The notes beneath the pieces were generated by a model. It was not told the origin of the DNA and did no database searches. It worked only from the letters and a program-made list of their open reading frames with translations. Below are positions 43,800-53,141 of a stretch of 64,000 bases of DNA, piece by piece. The stretch spans positions 33,197,006-33,261,005 of the forward strand of contig NC_080176.1 in the NCBI RefSeq assembly GCF_950295315.1, given 5' to 3'. Source of the DNA: Erinaceus europaeus. Taxonomy: Eukaryota > Chordata > Mammalia > Eulipotyphla > Erinaceidae. The translations under genes were made by a program, and so were the position numbers. Each line of letters begins with the position of its first letter. Positions within the stretch are counted from its first letter, which is position 1.

Positions 43800-45215
43800 C
43801 TTTAAAAGCCCTCTTGTGGGTTTCTTCGAGACCACACCCTCACTATGGTAAGGACTGTCCTACTTTCTGATGGAGGCTGGGTCAATCTATTACAACACTT
43901 AAAGAAAACTGGTCTTGAAATGTGTGCTGCCTAGAATATTCCTAGATGTCACCATGGACAGCAAGCTCAGACTGATAGGAACTCAGGTTAAACAGACTCT
44001 TGTGTTAAATATAAATACATATGGGCCCCAGGTCAAATTGATGTGGTAAATAGTTAATTGTTAATTGTACTAATACAATTAACTAATAGTTAATTGTACT
44101 AATCTTCAAGTTTGGGAGCTACTTTCTGCTCTGATCCAGCTTTTTAGTCATATTCTCAACTCTGACACCATCTTCTCAGACAATATTTTTAGTGCACCTG
44201 CAGGTTAACTACCAAGCTACAGCAAAAATTAGCACAGTCATGAGCCCCTAAGGACATATCTAAAATAGACTTCTAGCTTCTATCCACCCTAAAATTCCCA
44301 CTCCAGTCTATTCTATTCCTACTTTATAGTTTCTATTTATTAAACATTTTGTCCTGCTTTATGTCTTACTGCATTTCAGCCAACAAGATGCAAATGCTAC
44401 TAAAATTTCATCATGAACTCCCTGGGCAGATGACTTCACCAGTGTGTCCTAGAACCTCACATCTCCAGAGCCCTACCCCTCTAGGGAAAGACAGAAACAG
44501 GCTGGCCCATTTGCAGCAGAGAAGGAATTGCAGAAGCCAAATCTTTCACGTTCTGCACCCCATAAAGAATTTTGGTCCATACTCCCAGAGAGATGTATGT
44601 TAGAAGAAGATGACCAGATCAGAGGGCTCTGAACTCCAATTTCATCAGGACCCAGAGACAGAAGAGGAGAAAAAAAGGGGGGGCGCTCAGAAGTAGTAGG
44701 TGTGACTTAGAAAGAAAAGGAGTGGCCTTAGAAAATATAGGTAGGGGAGTCGGGTGGTAGCACAGTGGGTTAAGCGCACATGGCGTAAAGCTCAAGGATT
44801 GGCATAAGGATCCTGGTTTGAGCCCCCAGCTCCCCACCTGCAGGGGAGTCACTTCACAGTTGGTGAAGCAGATCTGCAGGTGTCTATCTTTCTCTCCCCC
44901 TCTCTGTCTTCCCCTCCTCGCTCCATTTCTCTCTGTCCTATCCAACAACAATGACATCAATAATAACTACAACAATAAAAAAAACAAGGACAACAAAAGG
45001 GAATAAATAAATATATAAAAATTTAAAAAAAAAGAAAACATAGGTAGATAGATATAGTTACAGAAATAATAGTGAACTCATATCTGTGATCTTGGGAGAG
45101 CTAATGCAGTTCCCAATGGAGAGAATGGGGATACAGAGTGGTGGTGGGAAAGGTATGGAATTACACCCTGCTATAATTTTGTAAATAAATACTGAATCAC
45201 TAATAAAATAAGTGT
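43800..45215 (+). mobile_element. L1 3'UTR, type L, interrupted by a SINE
   Basis: Runs from ACCACACCCTCACTATGG through GGGCCCCAGGTCAAATTGAT, CAGCCAACAAGATGCAAATG and GGTCCATACTCCCAGAGAG to 44744. It resumes at 45033 and ends with GGAATTACACCCTGCTATAA and an older ACTGAATCACTAATAAAATA tail. About 100 bp of variant sequence precedes the SINE. Confidence 0.8.
44745..45032 (+). mobile_element. SINE type A inside an L1 3'UTR
   Basis: Near-consensus copy (GGGAGTCGGGTGGTAGCACA to AAAAACAAGGACAACAAAAG). Target-site duplications are AGAAAATATAGGTA (44730-44743) and AGAAAACATAGGTA (45033-45046), with one difference. Confidence 0.92.
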
Positions 45216-45299
45216 GACTCGGCTAGATTCACTTCCAAGATGGTGCACTCAATATTTGTGTACAAAAGATCTCACATTCTCATTAACCTGTCTTGTGCT

Positions 45300-45402
45300 C
45301 AGAGGCTTCCTCTCTTCCAGGTGGGGACCAGCAGCTTGAACCCAGATCCTTGCACAATGTAATGTGCAATTTAACCAGATGCACCACCATTCAGCCCCAA
45401 CA
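45300..45402 (-). mobile_element. SINE type B fragment, inverted
   Basis: CCAGGTGGGGACCAGCAGCT, TTGAACCCAGATCCTTGCAC and TTTAACCAGATGCACCACC. Confidence 0.65.
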
Positions 45403-45605
45403 ATACAAGTATTTTTATAATGTAGCAGCTACTTTTCCCCACACAAGTGATCACAGAAACAGAGGGAAAGTTTTTTTATAACTTGATCTGAGGAACCGCA
45501 CACTGTCACTTGCACCACATTCAAATCATCAGATTTAGTGTAGTAAGTATAGTCCACTCTTATGCAAAGGGCAATTTAGCTCTGTCTTTTGAAAGATGAA
45601 GTGTC

Positions 45606-45622
45606 AAAGAATTTGTGAACAT
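45606..45622. repeat. target-site duplication, copy 1 of 3
   Basis: AAAGAATTTGTGAACAT. The same 17 bp recurs at 47368-47384, and with one T missing at 47718-47733. Confidence 0.9.
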
Positions 45623-47370
45623 GCTATATATTAAAAAGATTCAGTTTGTGTTTTGAGAAACTTTGAGACATACAATTGATTTTCCCCCTCTCATATTAAT
45701 TAACTACTGATTTATATGTCTACATTTTGCTAGGAGTGTACATAAACACCATTCCCACCACCAAAGGACTGTGACCCATCCCTCCCTCCCACTCCCACCC
45801 CCCCCCTCGGCCCAGGAAGCTGCATGTCTACCCCTCACCACTGGGTTTTTACTTTAGTGCCCTACTTATAATTTGATCAGGTCCTGCTTTTAGTTTCATT
45901 TCAGATCTTCTTAGTCAGCTTCTGTTGATGAGTGGGATCATCCCATACTCATCTTTATCTTTCTGACTTAGTTCACTTAACATAATTCCTTCTAGCTCTG
46001 TCCAAGATGGGTCAGAGAAGGTGGGTTCATTGTTTTTGATAGCTGCATAGTATTCCATTGTGTATATATACCACAGCTTTCTCAGCCACTCATCTGTTGT
46101 TGGGCACCTGGGTTGCTTCCAGGTTTTAGCTATTATGAATTGTGCTGCTATGAACATAGGAGTGCACACCTCTTTTTGGTTGGGTGTTATGGAGTCCTTG
46201 GGGTATAACCCCAGGAGAGGAATTACTGGATCATATGGAAGATCCATGTCTAGCCTTCTGAGAGTTTTCCAGACTACTCTCCACAGAGGCTGTACCAATT
46301 TACATTCCCACCAGCAATGTAAAAGGGTTCCTCTGTCCCCACATCCTCTCCAGCATTTGTTGCTGCTGTCCTTTTTGATGTATGCCATTCTTACAGGAGT
46401 GAGGTGGTATCATAACAAAGGGACTTTTCAAAGTTAACCCAATTACCAAATAATGTGATGATAACATTAACTATCGATTGTCTTTTTGAACCCTAAGACA
46501 GCAGGAACCTCACATCTCCACTATAGAGCCCTTACTTCCCCCAGTCCTGGAACCCTTGGATAGGGCCCACTTTCCCATATGCATCTTCCAATCCAAACCA
46601 AATAATATTGCATCCGCCAATCACAAGCTAACCAACGCAACGATTGCCACCTCAACATGCTTCACCTCAGACTGTATCCAGAGACTTCACGTGTGGAATG
46701 ACAACCCTTCAGCTTCATTACTCAGGTGAGACCTTTCCTTTTATAGTACACTCTAATTTCATCTCAGGTAGTTCACTTTCTAACAAAGTCCCATAAGCTA
46801 GATATACACCAGTTTCTGTGAGAGAGAGCATATGTGCACACGTATCCATAAACTACTGCAAAATATATACCTGAAAGCAGTAGTACACTAGAGTTTGCAG
46901 TGAGTACCTCCCTAACACTTCCTCTCCACTATTCCAAGCTTGGGATCCATGATTGCTCAACAAATTGTTTGGCTTCGTATGTTAACTCTCTTTTCAATCA
47001 CCAGGTTCCAGATGCCACCAGGATGCTGGCCAGGCTTCCCTGGATTGAAGACCCCACCAATGTGTCCTAGAGCTCAGCTTCCCCAGAGACACACCTTACT
47101 AGGGAAAGAGAGAGGCAGACTGGGAGTATGGACTGACCAGTCAACGCCCATGTTCAGCAGGGAAGCAATTACAGAAGCTAGACCTTCTACCTTCTGCAAC
47201 CCTCAATGACCCTAGGTCCATGCTCCCAGAGGGCTAGAGAATGGGAAAGCTATCATGGGAGGGGGTGGGTTGTGGAGATTGGGTGGTGGGAATTGTGTGG
47301 AGTTGTAACCCTCCTACCTTATGTTTTTGTTCATTAATCCTTTCTTAAATAAAAAATTAAAAAAAAAAAA
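45623..47370 (+). mobile_element. 5'-inverted (twin-primed) L1, type L
   Basis: The left part (45623-46415) is L1 in reverse: antisense start of the 3'UTR (CATTCCCACCACCAAAGG) and the end of ORF2. At about 46416 orientation flips and the rest of the 3'UTR runs forward (GACTTTTCAAAGTTAACCC to TTAATCCTTTCTTAAATAAA) into an A-run. The two parts cover adjacent, non-overlapping pieces of the same L1, and the whole is flanked by AAAGAATTTGTGAACAT. This is the structure that twin priming leaves. It also proves that the abundant 3' tails here belong to L1, because ORF2 and tail occur within one insertion. Confidence 0.93.
45915..46388 (-). pseudogene. L1 ORF2 C-terminus in the inverted segment
   Basis: 157 codons open on the minus strand. 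They carry the Cys-rich motif C-x3-C-x7-H-x4-C ([18 protein letters not shown]), [40 protein letters not shown] and [18 protein letters not shown]. This is the last part of L1 ORF2 and is unbroken, so the insertion is not very old. It is truncated at its N-terminal side by the inversion junction. Confidence 0.9.
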
Positions 47371-47384
47371 GAATTTGTGAACAT
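47368..47384. repeat. target-site duplication, copy 2 of 3
   Basis: AAAGAATTTGTGAACAT between the L1 tail and the SINE head. It serves both insertions. Confidence 0.9.
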
Positions 47385-47720
47385 GGGAGTCAGGCAGTAG
47401 TGCAGCAGGTTAAGCGCACATGGCGTGAGGCACAAGGACCAGCGTGGGGATCCCAGTTCGAGCCCCTGAGTCCCCATCAGTAGGGGAGTCGCTTCACAAG
47501 CGGTGAGACAGATCTGCAAGTGTCTCTTTCTCTCCCCTGTCTGTCTCCACTCCTCTCTCGATTTTTCTCTGTCCTATCCAACAACAGCAACAACAACTAC
47601 AATAATAATAACCACAACAATGATAAAAAACAACAAAGGCAACAAGGGAGGAAGAGGAGCAGTGGATTTGTGGTGCAGGCACTGAGCCCTGGCAATGACC
47701 CTGGAGGCAAAAAAAAAAAA
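47385..47720 (+). mobile_element. SINE type A with 3' extension
   Basis: GGGAGTCAGGCAGTAGTGCA head, CCCAGTTCGAGCCCCTGAGT, TCTGTCCTATCCAACAACAG, GCAGTGGATTTGTGGTGCAG and TGACCCTGGAGGC plus an A-run. Flanked by copies 2 and 3 of the duplication, so it is a later insertion at the same site. Confidence 0.92.
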
Positions 47721-47749
47721 GAATTGTGAACATACTTCAAAAATCCTCA

Positions 47750-48085
47750 TGGTTTCTGGCACTCTACAGTCCTACCATTAGCCTAAGAGAGTCTCTATTT
47801 CCCTCGCAGGTTTGATAACACTTGGTGTAATCAGGCTGCTTCATTTTTCTTAATTGGATTTTCTTAAGTGTTAATTTAGGCATCTTTTTATATACAGCAT
47901 GTGGCTATTCTGATGTCCTCATCTGTAAATTTGCTGTTTACCCATGTTAGGCAATTTAGTATTTGTACACTGCTTTGCTCTTCCACTTTGCTGTTCAACC
48001 TAACTTTTAAAGTCCCCACTATTTGTTATTACTTTTGCTGTTATTGTTATATTTCAATCAATGTTAATTATCTAAGTTTTCCCAC
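47750..48085 (-). mobile_element. ancient L1 ORF2-end remnant, antisense
   Basis: TCTGGCACTCTACAGTCCTA, CCATTAGCCTAAGAGAGTC, GCATCTTTTTATATACAGCA, TGTGGCTATTCTGATGTCC and TTTGCTGTTTACCCATGTTA follow antisense old-L1 order (TCCTACCAACAGTG ... TTGCCCATTT). Strongly diverged. Confidence 0.5.
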
Positions 48086-48089
48086 TTTT

Positions 48090-48418
48090 TTGCCTCCAGA
48101 GTTATTGCTGGGGCTGCATGCCTGACCTATGTAGCCACGGCTCCTGGAGGTCATCTTTTTTCCATTGTTGTTGGTGGTGGTGGTGCTGTTATTATTGTTG
48201 TTGTTGCTACTGTTGTTGTTGGATAAGACAGAGAGAAATCGAGAGAGGAGGGGAAAAGAGAGGGAGAGAGAAAGATAGACACCTGCAGACCTGCCTCACT
48301 GCCTGTGAAAAGCGGCCCCCTAGCAGGTGGGGAGCCGGGGGGGGGGGGTCACCCTGTACCAGTCCTTCCACTCAGCACTATGTGGGCTTAACCCAGTGTA
48401 CTACTGCCCCTCCCCCTT
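48090..48418 (-). mobile_element. SINE type A with extension, inverted
   Basis: CCAGAGTTATTGCTGGGGCT, GGCTCCTGGAGGTCATC, TTGTTGTTGGATAAGACAGA, AGCAGGTGGGGAGCCGGGG and GTGGGCTTAACCCAGTGTAC. A run of about ten G replaces the B-box region at 48337-48347. Confidence 0.8.
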
Positions 48419-49485
48419 CCCACTTTTGTTTTTATTTGTCTGCTCATTACTGATTCTTCCAGGGCACTCTTTCCTTCTGAGTTCAACTTGCTTCGTAGTA
48501 AAGGGGACTTAGTAAATCTTTGACTATAAACAGAAAGCTATTTAAGTCTCTGGGAGAAAAAAAAAAAGTTCTTGTTTTAACCTCTTTAAATTATAGTTCT
48601 ACTTTTAGAGAACAAATTATTTCTTCAATACCCTGAAGGTAATTTGATGCTGATAAGAGTACTCATTCTGAACAGTTCTAAGTATATGCAGATGCAGTTT
48701 CTCTCCCAATCTCTATATTATCTCTTCTGTCAACTCTTACTAACTGTACGTTGGACCTCTTCATTCAAACTCAATATTTTTTGAGTTTTATTTTATATTT
48801 GACTCACCTAGCAAGCACTCATTATCCATATGATAATGTATTTTTCAAAGTTGAAAGTGTATTTGCAAGCCTCCCTTGCTCCTAGAACTTGGGCTAAGAA
48901 TTAGTTACAATATTTAAAAGCACTTGTGTAAGTCTAAGGTAGAAATAAAGTGAAACAGTGATGTATTAGGTCTTTAAAAATGTAGATTTGTATTATTACC
49001 CATATCTATGGTTTAACTATTCCTATAAAGGTCAATTCTGAGTTCTCAGTGTATTGTCACTGAACATGAAGTATTCCTGTCATGCAGCTATCAGATACTA
49101 CTCACAAAATGATAAATAACAAAATACCGGTAAGTAGTTAGAAAGGCATGAGTTCTCAGTATTTTCACTTTATAACAATGTTAATTGTTTAATTCATAAT
49201 GCATTATATAAGTCTACATTTCATGTATGATTCATTTATGAATGGCTATGTTTAATAAACAGTTTACACCATGCCACTGGATGAAGACCTTTTTCCTATC
49301 CACTTCCAGGCACATCTGCAAAAAAAGGAACGTCATAGAAATGGACCTATTCCTGTGGCGACACCCCACTGTCAATCCCACAGCTTATGGCCATAAATAA
49401 GTGATCGTGGTGATGGCTAAAAAGAGTAGCAGTAGTTTCTAAAATCTTACATAACAGACTCCACTCTCCAGTTTTTGGGATGTAA
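48419..49485. other. CALN1 intron, no gene seen
   Basis: AT-rich unique sequence, 1.07 kb. Confidence 0.5.
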
Positions 49486-49501
49486 AGAGAAAGGTGCAGG
49501 A

Positions 49502-49780
49502 GGGAGTCAGGTGGCAGCGCAGCGGGTTAAGCGCACATGGCGCAAAGCGCAAGAACCAGCCTGAGGATCCCGGTTCGAGCCCCTGGCTCCCCACCTGCAG
49601 GGGAGTCGCTTCACAGCTGGTGAAGCAGGTCTGCAGGTGTCTATCTTTCTCTCCCCCTCTGTCTTCTCCTCCTCTCTCCATTTCTCTCTCTCCTAGCCAA
49701 CAACATCAATAATAACTACAACAATAAAACAACATGGACAACAAAGGGAATGAATAAATATAAAAAATGAAAAAAAAGAG
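49502..49780 (+). mobile_element. SINE type A, young
   Basis: GGGAGTCAGGTGGCAGCGCA, TTAAGCGCACATGGCGCAAA, CGGTTCGAGCCCCTGGCTCC and CAATAAAACAACATGGAC. Exact 15-bp duplications AGAGAAAGGTGCAGG lie at 49486-49500 and 49781-49795. Confidence 0.95.
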
Positions 49781-49853
49781 AGAGAAAGGTGCAGGAACAG
49801 CAAACATACTGGCAGTGGCAACCTTCATGTTAGTAACTCCTTTAGAAAGTCAC

Positions 49854-50051
49854 TTATTCCTCCCCCGCCGAACATGGGCGTTAACAGGGATAGAGAATGG
49901 GAAAGCTATCAGGGGAGGGGAGGGGATACGGAGTTCTGGTGGTGGTGGTGGGAATTGTGTGAAGTTGTACCCTTCTTATCCTATGGTTGTGTCAGTGTTT
50001 CCTTTTAATAAAATTATATATATATATATGCAAAGCAAAAAAAAAAAAAAA
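49854..50051 (+). mobile_element. L1 3' tail, type L, minimal insertion
   Basis: GGGATAGAGAATGGGAAAGC, GGAATTGTGTGAAGTTGTAC and GTGTCAGTGTTTCCTTTTAA, then (AT)n and poly(A). Flanked by AGAAAGTCACTTATTCC (49837-49853) and AGAAAGTCAATTATTCC (50052-50068). Confidence 0.9.
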
Positions 50052-50071
50052 GAAAGTCAATTATTCCATTG

Positions 50072-50333
50072 CCCCCAAGGTTATCACTGGGACTTGGTGC
50101 CTGCACCATGAATCCACTGCTCCTGGAAGCTATTTTTTTCCATTTTATTGCCCTTGTTGTTTTATTGTCATTGTGGTTATTATTGCTATTGCTGTTGTTG
50201 GATAGGACAGAGAGAAATCAAGAGAGGAGTGGAAGACAGAGTGGGAAGAATGAAAGACTTGCTTCACAGCTTGTGAAACAATGAAACAACCCCTCTACAA
50301 GTGGGGAGCTGGGGGCTCAAACCAGAATCCTTT
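50072..50333 (-). mobile_element. SINE type A with extension, inverted, head missing
   Basis: CAAGGTTATCACTGGGACTT, CATGAATCCACTGCTCCTGG, TGTTGTTGGATAGGACAGAG, AAGTGGGGAGCTGGGGGCTC and AACCAGAATCC, then a break before the usual inverted head. Confidence 0.8.
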
Positions 50334-50519
50334 TTTTATATATATACATATAGCTGTTCTTTATTATCAGAAATATAGCTTTGGTAAAATAAACCAGTCA
50401 TGCATACAATTGATAACATAAACAATATAATATTGCTAACTGACATACCATTATGTATTATTTAGCCAAAATAGCTTACATAAATAAGTATAAGTAAATA
50501 ACAGGGAAAGAAAAACTAA

Positions 50520-50850
50520 AGGATATTCTAGTCTGTCTTAGTCTGTTCAGAGCACATTAACAAAGTATCATGAATTGTGTGATTACAGCAATAGACACTT
50601 ATTTTTCACAGTTCTAGAGACTGGAATTTCAAAATCAAGATGCTGATATAACTGGTTTCTGGTGAAAATTATTCATGGTTTGCAGATGGCTACCTTCACT
50701 GTAGAATGAGTAAACTCTAAAAGATATTAATTTCATTGTTAGAGCTCCCACCTTCCTGGTGTGATCCAAACCTAATTATCCTCCAAAGTTTCCATCTCCA
50801 AATATTTCACTGGGGCTAAGTCTTCACATCATAACAAATTTGGTTATGGT
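50520..50850 (-). mobile_element. MaLR-type LTR remnant (MST/MLT1-like), antisense
   Basis: TAGTCTGTCTTAGTCTGTTC, CTTATTTTTCACAGTTCTAG, AGACTGGAATTTCAAAATCA, AGATGCTGATATAACTGG, GATCCAAACCTAATTATCC and CTCCAAAGTTTCCATC have the order of the antisense 3' half of a mammalian apparent LTR retrotransposon. It is highly diverged and non-coding. Confidence 0.65.
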
Positions 50851-51047
50851 GGTTATTTGGTGGTGGTGGTGTATGTTGAAAAACTTGTCAAACCAGAATC
50901 TTTACAAAAAAATCTTTTACAAAATTAGTCAGAAACCTGTGGCCAGGGATTGTAGAAATGCAGTTAGCAGAGATCAGTCCCCACATTGCAGAGCCAAGAG
51001 GTGAGAGAAGAAAAAATCTGTTAAGTGAGCAAGCAAAAGACTGGAAG

Positions 51048-51262
51048 GGCTGGGGCCAGGTGGTGGCGCACCTGGTTAAGTGCACATTACAACACACAAG
51101 AATGTGGGTTCAAGCTCCCAGTCCCAACCTACAGGGGCGAAAGCTTTACTAGTGATGAAGCAGTACTGCAGGTCTCCCTCCTCTTTCTCCCTTTCCCTTT
51201 CCTCTCCCTCTCCCTCCCTCTTTCCTCCTCTCTGTCTCCTCCTCCCCTCTCAACCATGGTTA
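51048..51262 (+). mobile_element. SINE type B
   Basis: GGCCAGGTGGTGGCGCACCT, GGTTAAGTGCACATTACAAC, GGGTTCAAGCTCCCAGTCC, AAAGCTTTACTAGTGATGAA and a long CT-rich body. Confidence 0.85.
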
Positions 51263-51742
51263 TGATTTTCTCCAGCATTTCTGTGTCTACAACAAGGAAA
51301 AAAATAACTGTTAACTAAGTAACCATGCTGCTACTACTTAATATCCTCATGACATTTTTTAATCTCAAAGACCAGGAAAAATTCTCTGAGCACCCAAAGA
51401 GAAAACACAGGTTCCCCACAAAGGAACAAAAGAAGTCAGAGTCAGACAGAACAGCAAGTGAACACAATAAAGACCAAGTCTCCACTTGCCACTGCCTTTA
51501 AAATATATCCTGAAGCAAAATAAGTGGAGATGGTTAAAATTAAATCATAGTAAAATATTTTAACGTAAAAGTAACTGAAATAAAGCTCTAACTTCAAAAC
51601 AATTTAACATAAAAAGTAATGAAGGTCATTTTGTTTTAAAAGGATAAAATCCAAATTGAAAATATATTAGTCACATAATGATTATGAATTACATACTGTA
51701 TCATTATAAATAGAACATAATGTAAATGTACAGAAAAAGTAG
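51263..51742. other. CALN1 intron, no gene seen
   Basis: Unique AT-rich sequence. Confidence 0.5.
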
Positions 51743-51744
51743 TA

Positions 51745-51845
51745 CTATGTCCTGGAACCTCGCTTCTCCAGAGCTCTGGCCCACAAGGGAAAGATAGAAA
51801 CAGGCTGGGGGTATGGATCAACCTGCCAATACCCATGTCCAGCAA
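51745..51845 (+). mobile_element. L1 3'UTR type L, left part of a split copy
   Basis: CTATGTCCTGGAACCTCGC, TCTCCAGAGCTCTGGCCC, GGAAAGATAGAAACAGGCTG and CCAATACCCATGTCCAGCAA. It resumes at 54194 after the inserted L1, but about 85 bp of the consensus between the two parts is missing. Confidence 0.85.
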
Positions 51846-52690
51846 GAAAATTATCAGGCAATATAGTAAGGTGTCAGGCTACAAAATTAACATTCAAAAG
51901 TCAGTGGCATTCCTCTATGCGAACACAAGGTTAGATGAACATGAAATCCAGAAATCAACTCCTTTTACTATAGCAACAAAAACAATAAAATATCTAACAA
52001 TAAACTTAACCAAAGAAGTGAAAGACTTGTATAATGAAAATTGTGAGTCACTACTCAAGGAAATTGGAAAAGACACAAAGAAGTGGAAAGATATTCCATG
52101 TTCATGGGTTGGAAGAATTAACATCACTAAAATGAATATACTACCCAGAGCCATTTACAAAATGAATGCTATCCCCATCAAGATACCAAACCCACTTTTT
52201 AGGAGAATAGAACAAATGCTACAAATGTTTATCTGGAACCAGAAAAGACCCAGAATTGCCAAAACAATCTTGAGAAGAAAGAACAGAACTGGTGGCATCA
52301 CACTCCCAGATCTCAAACTGTATTATAGGGCCATTGTCATCAAAAGTGCTTGGTACTGGAACATGAATAGACACACTGACCAGGGGAATAGAATTGAGAG
52401 CCCAGAAGTAAGCCCCACACCTATGGACATCTTATCTTTGACAAAGGTGCCCAGAATATTAAATGGGGAAAGCAGAGTCTCTTCAACAAATGGTGTTGGA
52501 ATAAACGGGTTGAAACATGCAGAAGAATGAAACTGAACCATTATAGTTCATCAAACACAAAAGTAAATTCCAAGTGGATCAAGAACTTGGAAGTTAGACC
52601 AGGAACTATCAGATACTTAGAGAAAAATATTGGCAGAACTCTTTTCCACATAAATTTCAAAGGCATCTTCAATGAAATGAATCCAATTAC

Positions 52691-52705
52691 AAAGAAGACT
52701 AAGGC
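52691..52705. repeat. target-site duplication of the RPL41 retrocopy, left
   Basis: AAAGAAGACTAAGGC in L1 ORF2. The same 15 bp follows the poly(A) at 53127-53141, with the leading As shared with the tail. Confidence 0.92.
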
Positions 52706-53126
52706 TCTTGGCCTTAGCGCCATCTTCCTAGAACGATGAGAGCCAAGTGGAGGAAGAAGCGAATGCGCAGGCTGAAGCACAAAAGAAGAAAGATGAGGCA
52801 GAGGTCCAAGTAGACTTGTGCACCCATGGAAGCCACGGGAGCAGAAATAAGGGATGTCGGAGGCCAGAGGCGCTGGTACAAATTGGACTTCTGTGCTGTA
52901 GCCTAGAATTTGTTTTCAGCGGATCTAGAACCTCATCACCATTTGATCCTACGCGACCATCTTGAGTGACCTTCATTGCTCATACAAAGACACAGTCCCT
53001 TTTGCTCCTTTGCCTTAGACTTGTCATTCTGGACTAGTTCTGCTCTCCTTGTGGCTGAATGTAACCCGTGTACAATAAATAACCTCTTCTGCTATCTTAG
53101 CTGAAGGGAGAGAAAAAAAAAAAAAA
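52706..53126 (+). pseudogene. RPL41: RPL41 processed retrocopy, full-length, ORF intact
   Basis: A copied mRNA of ribosomal protein eL41, the very short, basic 60S/intersubunit-bridge protein. It starts in the 5'UTR (GGCCTTAGCGCCATCTTCC) and has ATG at 52736. The frame runs 25 codons to TAG at 52811: MRAKWRKKRMRRLK, then HKRRKMRQRSK. Length equals the family's 25 residues. The only change from the vertebrate consensus is His at residue 15, where Arg is expected (CAC for CGC). The 3'UTR keeps GGATCTAGAACCTCATC and AATAAA (53074-53079), and the copy ends in poly(A). There are no introns, and 15-bp duplications flank it, so this is L1-mediated retroposition into an L1 in a CALN1 intron. No promoter is evident. 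Confidence 0.96.
53074..53079 (+). terminator. polyadenylation signal of the RPL41 retrocopy
   Basis: AATAAA in GTACAATAAATAACC, about 30 bp before the poly(A) tract at 53113-53129. Confidence 0.85.
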
Positions 53127-53141
53127 AAAGAAGACTAAGGC
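53127..53141. repeat. target-site duplication of the RPL41 retrocopy, right
   Basis: AAAGAAGACTAAGGC, after which L1 ORF2 sequence resumes with AAGTATAAACC. Confidence 0.92.

Noticed and set aside
28362..50051. Type L tail as an independent non-autonomous element or LTR
   Set aside because: The twin-primed insertion at 45623-47370 joins this tail to L1 ORF2 within one duplication-flanked unit, so it is an L1 3'UTR.
52747..52976. Frames on both strands overlapping the RPL41 retrocopy (72 and 82 codons)
   Set aside because: They are out-of-frame readings of the RPL41 mRNA copy; the real frame is the 25-codon one at 52736.
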